A stretch of 44,627 nucleotides of DNA from Planoprotostelium fungivorum (lineage: Eukaryota; Evosea; Variosea; Cavosteliida; Cavosteliaceae), in contig MDYQ01000221.1 in assembly GCA_003024175.1 (NCBI GenBank), positions 1 to 44,627 on the forward strand. The letters are read 5' to 3'. Both the position numbers and the translations under genes were made by a program. Under the pieces are notes generated by a model, which did not search any database, was not told the origin of the DNA, and saw only the letters and a list, made by a program, of their open reading frames with translations. Shown here piece after piece: positions 10,464-22,295 of this stretch (position 1 is its first letter; each line of letters opens with the position of its first letter).

Positions 10464-10825
10464 TCTCACCTTACTCTCTTCGCTGTTCTCTCTATATATC
10501 CGTATCACTGTGAAAGGAATAAAAGGCTGCTGAATCGATGCCCTTCTCTTCATCCTTTTCCTTTTCATCCAGTTGCATCTGTGTCACGAGCAGACTGATG
10601 TCATCCTCCTCTACCTTCATTTCAACGTCTTCTGTACCTTCGTCTCAACCATCGACAGGACCATCTGTCTGGCTCATCTCGAATTGAGTGAAGAGGTGAC
10701 ACAAAACATCAGAGTGGGTTTCCACACGGCAGAACAGAAACGAGAGTGAAATGTGAAATAAAAGAGTGGAATAAAATGTCTTGGCGGGAAGGCCACGAAT
10801 ACAAAAGAGCGATCATCATCTAACC
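10464..10825. other. eIF4A 3' region and RFC4 upstream region
   Basis: AATAAA at 10519 is the likely eIF4A polyadenylation signal. A short acidic frame on the minus strand (about 10489-10617) is open but has no support as a gene. The final 60 bases before 10826 should contain the RFC4 promoter. Confidence 0.4.
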
Positions 10826-12370
10826 ATGTCCACGAAACGCCCTCTCGAGGCCCCGTCCTCTAAATCAGGGAATGATCGTTCAGACTCTGGAGCTCCTCTA
10901 CCTTGGGTGGAGAAATAGTGAGTACCATCACGTGAGCATCTCTGACCCCTAAAGCCGACCTAAGAGCGTCGATGAAGTATCGTATCAAGAAGAGGTCGTC
11001 AACACTCTGAGAGCATCCATCGAGAGTAAAAATGTACATCATCGTCTCGAACCAAATCTCATTCGATGATAGTTGCCGCATCTGCTGTTCTATGGACCAC
11101 CAGGAACAGGAAAGACGTCGACAATTCTGGCCATTGGAAGACAGTTATATGGGTGTGTATAACTGCCATCTCATCCGTTAACTTTGGGTAGAGATCTCTT
11201 CAAGAGCAGAGTGAAAGAACTGAACGCCTCCGACGAGAGAGGAATCAATGTCGTCAGAACTTCCATCAAAGCTTTCGCACAGGTGGCCACATCAGCTTCG
11301 ACCAACGCCTCGTGAGAATGAAATGAAGAGATACGAGATGTAACCGACAACAAGGGGTAAAACGATACCACCCTACAAATTGATCATCCTCGATGAGGCA
11401 GATGCCATGACACAGGACGCACAAGCTGCACTGAGAAGAACGATGGAGACATACTCCAAGACGACTCGATTCTGTCTCATATGCAATTACGTCAGCAGGT
11501 GCGAAGACATCATCATGTCAGCGAATGACCGAACGCAGGATCATCGAACCCCTCGCCTCTCGATGCGCCAAATTCAGATTCAAATCGTTGACCCAAGAGT
11601 CGATGGAGGAGAGGATCAAATACATATGCGACAAGGAAGGAATCCGATTCACACAAGAGGTGAGGCACAGAGGATGTAGAGAATATAGAAGATATAGAGA
11701 ACATAGAAGATATAGAGAACATAGAAGATATAGAGGATACAGAGGATATAGAGGATACAGAGGATATAGAGGATACAGAGGATATAGAGGATACAGAGGA
11801 TATAGAGGATATAGAGGATACAGAGGATACAGAGGATATAGAGGATATAGATATAGAGAATATAGAGGATGGATGTGACTCGTTCAGCTGGGCAACGGAC
11901 TGAGCCAAGTTTCGGGGGGAGACCTGAGGAGAGCCATCAATCTGCTACAGAGTGCACATTCCATGTACAAAGAGGATACAAATGCAGCGGCACTCTTTGA
12001 AGTGGCAGGGGTATGTACAGAGGAGTCTGTGATGCTGATTTCGAGACAGAAAGTACCAGAACAAGTGGTTGAGGGGTTGATCGAGGCCGCACAATCAAAC
12101 AGCTTCGATACGTTGGAGTCTGCTGTGACAGAAACCATCGCGAACGGTTATCCTGCCTCTCAGATTGTATCTCAGGTGAGATCGAGTGATGGTACATTCT
12201 GACCCTCTCAGTTGTTCGATGTCATCACGGATGGTCCTCTGAGGGATCTACAGAAGGCAAAGATTGCAGAGGTTCTGGCGTCATCCGACAAGGCTTTACA
12301 AGAAGGTGCTGACGAGTTCCTCCAGTTGATGAACGTGTTCTCTGTTGTCATGCAAGAAGCGAGCAGATAA
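10826..12370 (+). CDS. RFC4: Replication factor C subunit 4 (37-kDa clamp-loader subunit)
   Basis: RFC4 is a small AAA+ subunit of the PCNA clamp loader, acting at primer-template junctions in the nucleus. The product starts [10 protein letters not shown] and reaches PWVEKYRPKS across the first intron. It continues with [12 protein letters not shown] (Walker A), [29 protein letters not shown] (Walker B and sensor region), [15 protein letters not shown] (sensor 1 plus the SRC arginine finger) and GGDLRRAI (sensor 2). It ends with the helical collar near [20 protein letters not shown]. Eight or so exons are separated by introns of about 40 nt, except one intron of about 225 nt (11660-11886) filled with a tandem repeat. 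Motif order and the long collar match human RFC4 / yeast Rfc2. Stop TAA is at 12368. Confidence 0.92.
11672..11870 (+). repeat. Intronic minisatellite, 9-bp units (agaggatat/agaggatac)
   Basis: Inside an RFC4 intron the units AGAGGATAT and AGAGGATAC, with AGAAGATAT and AGAGAATAT variants at the start, alternate for about 200 bp. Because the unit is a multiple of three, both strands stay open and give artificial Arg/Gly/Tyr or Ser/Ile-rich frames. It makes this intron about five times longer than its neighbours. Confidence 0.9.
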
Positions 12371-12416
12371 AGTGTTTCATAAATGCTAAAATTTCTGAAG
12401 CAAGTACACATCTAGA

Positions 12417-12502
12417 ACGTATGATGATCTCATACAGCTGCATTCAAACATCTATTATTACGTATGATGATCTCATACAGCTGCATTCAAACATCTATTA
12501 TT
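12417..12502. repeat. Perfect 43-bp tandem duplication
   Basis: The 43-bp unit starting acgtatgatgatctcatac occurs twice in a row with no difference, first at 12417-12459 and then at 12460-12502. It lies between the convergent 3' ends of RFC4 (+) and the UMP-CMP kinase gene (-). Identity implies a recent duplication or an assembly artefact. Confidence 0.9.
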
Positions 12503-12507
12503 ATTGG

Positions 12508-13282
<775 letters not shown>

Positions 13283-13310
<28 letters not shown>

Positions 13311-13489
13311 TCGTTCAAAGTTTCTTGAGATGACAGTGTCACCTGAACCATTTCCTCCTTCTCTTCCTCTCTCGAAGGCTGGCTCTGTCTGCTCTCTTCA
13401 GTGGGCTTCTCTTCTTTCGCACTGGCGGGCTCACTCCCGTCTGCTGCCGCAGTGTTCTTCTTTCTGAAGACAGACAGTCCACCACCCAT
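13283..13489 (-). CDS. Small charged protein with an N-myristoylation-type start
   Basis: A 68-residue frame starts MGGGLSVFRKKN. Gly2 and Ser6 fit the N-myristoyltransferase consensus, and the basic residues after it would reinforce membrane attachment. The rest is Glu/Lys/Ser-rich and probably disordered. Its last 28 bases overlap the start of the UMP-CMP kinase gene on the same strand in another frame, which is unusual for two separate genes. The ORF could instead be a spliced gene using GTGACA near 13345, or an upstream ORF in the kinase leader. No homologue is recognised. Confidence 0.35.
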
Positions 13490-13653
13490 ATTCGCTTGTA
13501 TCCTCTCGAACTGCTCTGGACGTCGAGCTTTGCTCTAATTTCGGCGATCGGAGGCCACACAACGAGCCTGGGCTTCGAGATATTATTTCCTTCCGCTCCT
13601 TCAAATTGAGAGCTTCTACCCCACATAATCGAACTAGGGTATAGAACGTGCGT

Positions 13654-14741
13654 TTATTTCCTCTGCCAGATGGCAGCACTCCCGGAATCCTTTCTCTCCA
13701 GCTTCTCTTCCATAAGGCTCAACAGTCTCCCGTCGGGTTCGATACCGTCTTCCTTCATATTCTGCAGCATCTCCATCGAATGTCAGACCACTCGCATGAG
13801 GTGTCTCACCTGCGTGGCACCCTCATTGTCTCCCGCTGACAACTTCATCGCAATGATCTTGCGGTACATGTGAAAATTGGGTTTCATTCCTTTGCCTCTC
13901 AACTCTTCCAAGAGTGACATTGCACTAGGGAGGTCGTTCTCTTTGTGAGGGAGTTCCATCAAGATATCGTACGTCGCCACATCATAAGCGATGGCAGCCT
14001 GGTTCATCCTCTGGAGACAACTGCACAGTTGAGGAGAGACATTCTATGCATCTCACCTCTCGACACCGGTGGCGTCACCCCTGTCGCAGTAGTGCTTCAG
14101 TATGAGATCGAATGTCATCTTGTTCGGCTTGTGGATGCGCTCACGCTCCATCTTACTGTACCATGACTCCATGCCTTTCGTATCACCTTTTCTAGAAAAA
14201 TGTTTGATGATCGTGTTGAATGTGTGAGCATTCGGCCACAGTTTCTGTCGAGATCAGATCTGGCTGAGAAATGAGCACACCTTGTCTCTCATCGAGCGCA
14301 GACACTCCAACATGGACGCTTCGTCACCTCTCCGTGAATAAAATTTGAGCAGAATATCGAACGTGGCTCTATCTTGTGCGATGCCTGATGTGGATGAGAT
14401 GTTGTCATTCCGAATGGCTCACAATCCTCCTCCATTCTCCTCAAAATTTCGATGACCCGATCTGGATCACTTCCATGGGCTGCCCTCTCTAATTCTGCAT
14501 TGTAACTAGATCTCTTTGAGAAATCGAGGGAATGTCCTTCGAATGTATGTGTAGGACGTGGTAATTGTTGATGATATGTGCGACAAATGGGTGTTGCTGA
14601 AGATGATCTTAGAGGTGCTGTGGAGATGGTCACGTGGCTGAGTTGTTGGATCTGCGATTTCTGTAACCGTTTATGACATGTTTGTATAAAAATCCCAGAG
14701 CGACTCGATGTGATTCTGATCATCCTGTGATTCCTTCTCAA
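13654..14741 (-). CDS. Pentatricopeptide repeat (PPR) protein, probably mitochondrial
   Basis: PPR proteins bind organellar RNA sequence-specifically. The N-terminus is rich in Arg, Ser and Thr with few acids (MRRNHRMIRITSSRSG), like a mitochondrial targeting peptide. After splicing at about 14410 and at the introns near 14280, 14240 and 14050, consecutive 35-residue repeats follow with typical phrasing: ATFDILLKFYSRRGDEASM, HTFNTIIKHFSRKGDTKGM, MTFDLILKHYCDRGDATGV, ATYDILMELPHKENDLPSA and HMYRKIIAMKLSAGDNEGA. It stops at TAA 13654-13656. At least five or six repeats and no extra catalytic domain are visible. The target RNA cannot be predicted safely. Confidence 0.82.
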
Positions 14742-14978
14742 CCATCAACACTTTGATTGTAGATATACGAAATTACAAGTTTTTCTGGAGTTTTTTCTTT
14801 GGATGCAGTGATGGATACATGCTTTTAGGTCCTGTACCTCAGCCACACCTTGATGTGTACATATCAAAACACGGTGCTGAGTTTTTTGGCAGGTTTACAA
14901 CGAAGATGTGCCGGATGACATCACAGAGCACATCGCATCTTTGGGTCTATCAATGATCAACGATCAATTAAGTTAAAA
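14742..14978. other. Upstream region with a possible small exon
   Basis: A plus-strand frame after an acceptor at about 14892 reads VYNEDVPDDITEHIASLGLS and stops before the coiled-coil gene. It looks protein-like, but no upstream exon could be joined with confidence. The region also has to hold the PPR gene promoter on the other strand. Confidence 0.25.
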
Positions 14979-16863
14979 ATGAAAAGACGTTCAGAAGTAA
15001 GTATCTATACCACATTATCCCCTGACCAAACCAGCCAGACACAGATCTGCAGAACATCTTTAGGGACAGAGACAGAAAAACGAGGAGTAAAAGAGGTACA
15101 TACATTGAAAATAATAAGAGCGGTACGATCAGACCTAGTTCTGCTGAAGACAGAAATCATTTGAGAGATGAACCCGTCAGTCAGCTGCATCAGGAGTTAG
15201 ATATGGAAGAACGTTGCCAGGAGTCGAGCATTGTTGTAGGACAACAGGAGAGGCTCACCAGACAAGATGACGGAGAATCGACGAGGAGATCGATCACTGA
15301 AGAAGTGATCTGTGATGATACCGATCGGCAGACCATTCAGCACGTAGAAGATCTACAACTGAATACTCTATCGACATCGAATCAGAGGGGAGACACTGAG
15401 AGAAGCACTGAAGGAGATACCCCCACAAAGACATCTCTACAAATGGCCACAAGTGGGGAAGTGAAGACAATGGGAGGGACGAAGAGGAAACAGACGAGGG
15501 GGAGGAAAGGAAGAAAGAAGACGAAAGCCAAACCAACGAAAGAGAAACAGAAGGCACACGACAATGTTGTAGAAGGACGGAGCGAAGAGACGTTGGAGAG
15601 TGAGCGGAAGAAAGATGAGCGACAGCGAGAGACGAGAGGAGAGGTTTCTAAGAGAGGAATGGAACAACAACAACTTGCCATCGCAACCAGGTCTCACCTG
15701 ACGAGAGTCGAATCACCTGCAATGAGGAGGGAGGAGATGACACAGTACAAAGGTCCGAGTGAGATCGACAGAGAAGTGACAGTCGAGGTGTGTCCCTTCA
15801 CTGTCAGTGCCTCACCCCCTCCAGACGTCCCAACCTCCAGGTGTATCTCCACTGCCCTGCGTCTCAATTTCACGGACTACAACGAGCCGAAAGGAGGAAG
15901 TCATAAATGCAGCTGCGAGAGAAGAGGAAGAATGGGATCCCACCTTCTTCAAGGTACCGGAATACGAAAAGTCTCTCGTGGAGGGCCCCAACCCGAAATA
16001 CATGACCATCATCCCCAACTTCAACTCCCTCCACCTGCATCGTTTCAGGCAAGTGACGCTCCCAACAGAAGAAGAGACGAGGCTCTGGACGACCTCCATC
16101 GACTTGAAGAGGAATCCATTCAACGGAGAGGGCTCCCAATTTGTATTCACTAGTGCACAGAAGCCTAGTTCACAGAGGGGCATTGACATGAGACGCAACA
16201 TATCACAGATCTATTCACCGACCGTGAAGAGCTCTACGGTGAGGAGGAAACACGATCGATGGATGTGTCTAAAGGATGCAGGTTCATTCGGATGTGGACC
16301 TGGCCTCTCAACTGACGGAGATGAAGGATCTCTCGGTCAGCATTCAACAACAGTTTGTACAGTCTGTGGAGAACCTCAGCTCTCTATTGAACGATCTGAG
16401 GGAGGAACCAAGTGAATGGAGGGAGGAGAGAGAACATGAGAAGAGGAGGGATAAGATGTCGATTTACACCGAGACGATCGAATATCTGGAGATGAGAACA
16501 GAGGAGTATCACAACAGTCTGCTGGAGAGTCTGAGCCAAAAATGGATGTTGAGCGAGGAAGGGGGCACGAGAGACAAAGAGGAAGAGATGACGAGAGGAA
16601 TGAAGAGAGACTTGGAAGGACTGAGAGAACATAGGAAAAGGTTGCAGGAGGAGAGGAACAAGAGGCGGGAGAAGGAGGAGGTGGAGAGGCTCAGAGAAGA
16701 AACGGTAAAGATGCTCTATGAAGTGAGGGAGGCGAGGAGAGAAGAAGAAAAGAGGAGAGAAGAAGAAAAGAGAAGGGACATGGAGAAGAGAGAGGAAGTG
16801 ACAGAGAGCTCGATTCCAGTCAAGATTGTTCTCTTTGGAAGAAAGAAGGTCCTTCCACCATAA
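14979..16863 (+). CDS. Coiled-coil protein with a basic/acidic N-terminal half, unknown function
   Basis: A short first exon (MKRRSE, 14979-14996) joins through a 37-nt intron to PDTDLQNIFRDRD and a long charged exon up to about 15839. A further intron there leads to EEEWDPTFFKVPEYEKSL, and another at about 16240 leads to VHSDVDLASQLTEMKDL. The last exon is a long Glu/Arg/Lys coiled coil (about 16400-16800), and the protein ends IPVKIVLFGRKKVLPP at TAA 16861. The middle section (PNPKYMTIIPNFNSLHLHRF through FNGEGSQFVF) is the only part that looks globular and may be a conserved domain. The N-terminal half has nuclear-localisation-like basic clusters. About 570 residues. No family is recognised; a structural nuclear or cytoskeletal role would fit but is not shown. 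Confidence 0.6.
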
Positions 16864-17186
16864 AAGAACTGTAAAAACTAAATCATATAGTTGAGATTCA
16901 TCGAAGACTGGATTCAGTAGTGTGCCCTCTTTACAGATGATGCTGATTCTAGCTTGTCATCCAGACTCGCAGAACGGCCATTTGAGCTCAGCGTGAAGGA
17001 TTGTATTCTCTTTCAACCCTCCAGACCCTGAGGACAGAACACCCCACGACGGGCCGAGCTCTATCACAGAACAACCCTTAGGGCTGTGCGTCTTAAGTTT
17101 GTGTTTTTTTCCGCGTGAGATTGGCAGACCACTCAATCTCGCAGGTCGGGTGATATTTTCAACCTCAGATTTCGGGCAAGGCAAGC
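16864..17186. other. Intergenic, no gene seen
   Basis: No supported exon. It contains the promoter region of the LRR receptor gene starting at 17187. Confidence 0.4.
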
Positions 17187-20100
17187 ATGATGGCAGCAAG
17201 ACAGACGTGCGCCTTGTTGCTGATTTTACTCGTGTCTTCTGCTTCTTCAGATGCGGTGGCAAGCTTGAGGGAAGTGTGGCTCGCATCTGGAGGTGACGTC
17301 TCATCCGTCTTGTAATCTGAAGATCGTCAGGTTCTCCTCTCAAATTCGCAGGAAACGATGTGATTCAACACTTTGGTTATTGACTGATGGTTTCAGCCTT
17401 GTAATGCTACAGACTTTTCAGGTGTGACATGTTCTAATGGTTGGCCCTCAATCATCGGATGGGGCTATGGAGAACCAAGATCAAATCGAGGATATCTCTC
17501 ACCTTCAATTGGTAGATGGCTCTCGTTCGATTCTCCTCATGTTCCACAGGCGATCTCACAAACCTGACGCAATTTACCATACAATCTACCAACCTCACCG
17601 GACAGCTTCCATCGACACTAAATCGTCTCACAAAATTAGAAACTCTGATCATTTTTTCTGCCACTCTCTCTGGGGACTTACCTGACTTATCTACTACGAG
17701 ATTAACTGTAGTCAACCTCTACGGGTGGGTCATCATCGCCGATGAGGTCTGTATCTGATAAACTTTCAGCAATAAATTGAGCGGATCCTTATCGAACTTC
17801 CCAAAGACTCTCATCACTCTAGATATCACTGGCAACAAGTGAGACGACAAAGCAGACATTCGTGTCAGTGAACGTCTCCTCAGGTTTACGGATCTGTCGA
17901 CGTTCTCAGGCTATCCTAACACTACATTTTTGAGTATGGAGGGTAACTCTTTCACTGGATCCTTTCCCTCCTCTATCTTCTGGAATCTTCCGGTGATGTC
18001 TCGTGTAACGCAAGAAATAATTCGATTCAGAATTTGTTGTATTTGAATGTAGGAGGGAGTCAATTGAGCGGATTCAGCGCTTATTCAAACTCTGTACCTC
18101 CAAAGATATCTAGCTTGTATCTCAGCTGTGTGTCGATCGTATGATCTCACCTTCAGAACTAAATGAAGACAGCGAATCCATTGGGTCCTTTACCCTCATG
18201 GTTCAATCTGCTGACTGGCTTGAGAAATCTGGATCTCTCCTATTGTAACATCAAGTTCCTACCAACGAACTTAATCGGTCTCAATTCAATCGTCTTAACA
18301 GGCAACCAAATTGGAGGGGACATAGGGGGTATCATCCGTGCAATGACACCCTCTGTAGTTTCGGTCATCAATCTATCTGGAAATCTTCTCACTGGGCGTC
18401 TGCCTGACTTGTCAAAGTAAGTGATGCGACCGTACATGGAGGTCGACCAATGTACAGTTTTACCTCTTTGACAAACTTGGATATCAGCAACAACAATTTG
18501 AGCGGGGATCTCAATGTATTGACTGTTTTGAATCAATTATATCTCCTCAATGCATCCAACGCATTTATGGGCTCGTCTGACATTCGAACGATTCCAACGG
18601 ATCTTCAGAAGATGTCCGCGCTCACCTCGTTGTGTCTCTCTGTGAGAACTTCAAGTTGATCACAAACATATTAATCAACGTAAGGGCTGTAATCTGACGT
18701 CTGCTCTACCTAAAGGCATCGCTCAGATGACAAACTTAACGCAAGTCTATCTCAAGTGAGTCTTCGATTCTGTGACGATGATCGAGCGACCGCAGTAATA
18801 ATTCTCTGTCTGGAGATTGGAGCATCCTGTCGAACTTGACCTCGTTGACCACACTCGATCTGAGTTATAATCGGTTTCAAGGAAATTTCAGCTCTCTTGT
18901 ACAATGGACAAGTCCCATCATTCTCATATTCGATTCAGCATTTGGAGGAAGTTCTGAAATTCGAACGCTACCTGGCGCTGGATGGACACTTCCCTTAGTA
19001 CTCTCCATGAGCGTGAGTAAATGATCGATCCAAGACATTAAAGTCGACAGAATTGCAACTTACACTCTGAATGGCCCATGGCTGGCTATAGGATTATCTA
19101 TTATTACACTTACAGCATCAATCTGAGGTGTGATGCGTTGCTCTTTCTAGTTTGATGTGGAACAGTAACAACCGGCTGAATGGTTCGATCCCGTCGCTGA
19201 ATTCATTCATTTCTCTCAATCAGCTCGATCTCAGCAATAATCTATTCACATCCATCGACGATAAGGCTTTGTACTTTTCGCCGGGCTACCAGCAGTGTAA
19301 GCTGCAAGGAAATCTGTTTCCTTGTTATATGACTCCCGTAATCAACTGCAACATGGGGGACATCAAATGCAACGTTTCGAATCTATTGAATCAGTTGTAC
19401 AGTCGCAGTCTGCAGCTGACAGTCACTGAAGGAGTGGTGAGGTCGTGACGAAAGTCTGAACATTTAATCTTGTCAGAATCTTTTCAATGCATTGGGTCAG
19501 GACGATCAGGTTTGTGATGGAAATCACGCATTATACTGAGGTCCAATAGACTTCCGTGGCCGTTTCAGCTGTGACATCAAATTTGTTGCCACAGAATGCA
19601 AATTTCTTCATCAACGCCACAGATGTATCAATCTTGACGAATACCATCACAAACACGACGAACAAGATGTCTCTATCCATTGAACAGACGATCGCAGTAG
19701 ATGTACCGCCTTCCGTAGTGAATCAGAGCAGTGAGTAGAGTGATCGTGTACATATCGTCCAATATGACCACAGAAATCTCACTGAGTCTATCGAATGTCG
19801 CCTTCAATCCATTCGTTACAACGGATTCACAGATCACGTGAGTCCCCCAATCTTCGCAGAAAGACTAAGCACCCGTCAGCGTAGGGAACATCGTTGGTGT
19901 GAGCATCTACAACGCTTCTGGACAGCTGATGCACATTGAGAACTTACAAGAGACGATCAACATCACCATCGGTCTAGTCTCTGCGCTCGACGTCTCCAGT
20001 GATCCATCACACTCCACCTTAGCGCTGATCGACACAGGTTTTCAGTGCCTGTGGTGGAACGAATCACAAAAGGGATGGTCACGAGAAGGATGTACATTGT

Positions 20101-21550
20101 TCGTTAATGAGACACAATATGCGATATGTCAATGTATTCATGTGAGTGAGCGAATGGTAGTATGACTCACTCGTTTAGCTGACCAATTTCACCATCGGTA
20201 TCTTCAAGACAGATACATCGTTGACAGGTTCTGAGCGTACTACCGACAACAAGGCAGATAATCACATACTCATCATCGCTTGCGTTGTGGCTGGCGGTGT
20301 TCTGGTGGTAGCTATCACCGCTTTAGCCATCTTCATCATCATTCGAAGAGTCAAAGGTCATAAGGTGAGACAAACATGAGGATCTAGATGTCTCTGATGA
20401 GAACGATAGGGCGAGGATCTTTTGGCCATGATGACGATGAACTCTGAGGAGGGCATGAGAGACCGATTGAAACTGCTGGAAATAGAGTACGAAGAGGACG
20501 GAGTTCAGCACTGGAAGGCAGAATGTGACGGCATCAGTGTCGTTAGAGTGAAGAAATTCGCATCAGATCAGAAGAATATGCAGATGATGATGAGAGAGGC
20601 CGCCAATCTGAAGGTAGAGAATGAAATTGGATGAAGAATAACTAAGTTCAGTCACTGCATCATCCTGAAATCGAGCAATACTTGGGACAAGATCTACATG
20701 GTGATTTCTCTCGTTCCACTTCTCTGATAAAGCAGAGGGTTATCTCGTGACCGAGTGGATGAATCAGAGAAATCTGCATCAATATGCCATGGTGAACGGA
20801 AAGATTGGTCTTCTGTTCGCTGTGCAGATGTAAGTTACCTATTCTGAGGATTTCTTCAATTACATCTTGACTGTCGACAGTGGAGAGAACGTGGCCAAAG
20901 GACTGAGTTACATCGCCGAACAGAGGATCATTCACACCCAAATCAACTCCAGAAACGTGAAGAGGAACACGTATCGATATCCAGTGTTCACATGGGTTAG
21001 GTTCTATTATCGACCTCTGGCAACAGTGCAACAGCCAAGATTAGTAATTTCAAATACTGCGCTAAAGAGGGAGAAAAGGCGCAGAAGAACAATATTGGTC
21101 CACACACAGTGAGCTCGCACCTTCCATCCTCGTCTGAGTATCTCACGACAGGCACCAGAAGTGATAGAGGGACAAGTCTATGACTTTCCTTGTGACGTCT
21201 ACAGCTTCGGATTACTGATGTGGACTATTCTGTTTGGTGAAGAAGTATCTCATCAGGTACTCACATCTCACAAATGTTCTCACTCACGCCAACAGATGAG
21301 ATCGACGATGCTGAAGCATAATACGGCAGTGGACGTCAACGGTGATGCAGATACGATGCTGAAGGGTCTGGTCCTGGATTGCACTCAAACGTCCCCCAGC
21401 GACAGACCTACGTTTCAAGATATTGCCAAGAAATTATCACAGAGGAGGAGCACCATGAGAAGCCTTCCCGCAGATCACACGCCCGAACATTACACCCAAA
21501 CTCACCAGCGCGATCAAGCGAGCGAGCCGTACAGTTTCGTTCAGATGTGA
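17187..21550 (+). CDS. LRR receptor with a degenerate kinase domain (receptor pseudokinase)
   Basis: The start MMAARQTCALLLILLVSSAS is a clear signal peptide. After an N-terminal block with PCNATDFSGVTCSNG there are many plant-like leucine-rich repeats, spread over small exons (for example LNLSGNLLTGRLPDLS and LDLSYNRFQGNFSSLVQ), up to about 19300. An Asn/Thr-rich, cysteine-containing stalk follows, then one membrane helix (ILIIACVVAGGVLVVAITAL, about 20270-20330). The cytoplasmic part has kinase order: VVRVKKF at the ATP-lysine position, YLVTEWMNQRNL hinge, HTQINSRNVLL in place of HRDLxxRN, AKISNFKYC in place of KISDFG, APEVIEG (APE), DVYSFGLLMW (subdomain IX) and DRPTFQDI (XI). Both catalytic aspartates are gone and no glycine loop is visible, so it is probably a signalling pseudokinase. 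Some exon edges in the ectodomain are approximate. Confidence 0.82.
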
Positions 21551-22295
21551 TGGAGCTTCTTTCTCTCTCCCAATACAATCGTGACACTGAATAAGACATG
21601 CTGTATAATTTCACAGTTAGCGTGATGGCTCGTTTAGTTACCGTGAGATGGTGATACTGCGCGATTCTGAAGGAATATCCGATGATGCTCCAATTGTGTA
21701 TCACTCTACGTGTGATTTATCAGTCTATTCTCTCTTTGGGCAATGTCTGTGGGTTAGACTAATTCGCCACCATCTCTATATATCTGAGGCCGATGATATG
21801 ATACATAGCCATGAGACGTCCATCAGCTCTCAAAAGGTCCACGAAGAGTCCTCCTTACCATTACGGATGTATGAGAAAGTGTAGGTCACCACTGTGCAAT
21901 GAAGACGATGCTGAAACAAATAGAATAGAAAAATAGACTAACGATGTCTCAGAATCATCTATTGAAGTGTGGGGTCATGTCGCATCTGGGCGAGAAGCTT
22001 GCACAGTGCGGAAGAAGAGGCATGCAAAATTGAATGTCAGGATATTGAGACATTACTCGAACTTGGGTCTCTTCCGTCATCACGATAACTTCATCATGTC
22101 ACTGATCGACCCTGATACTCAATACAAAGATTCAACGGAAGCTGCATTTGAATTTATCACAAAAAGCCAAATCATCGTATCGAGAGCTCATGCGGTCACG
22201 TGATTGACGAATCTTCTCCTTCGAGTCGGGATTATTTGGTATCGTTCTTAAGAATATGAATTTACAGTCGATGTAAATACACAAACTCATCTCGG
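21551..22295. other. Intergenic with a transposon-derived repeat
   Basis: The only recognisable content is dispersed repeat copy 2 at 21905-22138. The rest shows no splice-bounded coding frame. The F-box gene A promoter must lie in the last 100-150 bases. Confidence 0.45.
21905..22138 (+). repeat. Dispersed repeat copy 2 (partner at 4567-4790, minus strand)
   Basis: This stretch matches the reverse complement of 4567-4790 over nearly its whole length, with small insertions here. The frame that is open in copy 1 is interrupted here by TAG and a frameshift, so this is the more decayed copy. The transposase core present downstream of copy 1 is missing, so only a fragment was inserted or retained. 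Confidence 0.75.

Noticed and set aside
9873-10568. 231-residue minus-strand ORF
   Set aside because: It is fully antisense to the second eIF4A exon; it is open because of codon bias and lacks motifs.
10489-10677. Acidic minus-strand frame (VEEDDISLLVTQMQ), considered as a UBA/HYPK-like micro-protein
   Set aside because: Only one helix resembles the domain, the upstream frame stops, and it coincides with the eIF4A 3' untranslated region and polyadenylation signal.
11513-11908. Ser/Ile-rich ORF on the minus strand and Arg/Tyr/Gly-rich ORF on the plus strand
   Set aside because: Both come from the 9-bp intronic minisatellite of RFC4, whose period keeps all frames open.
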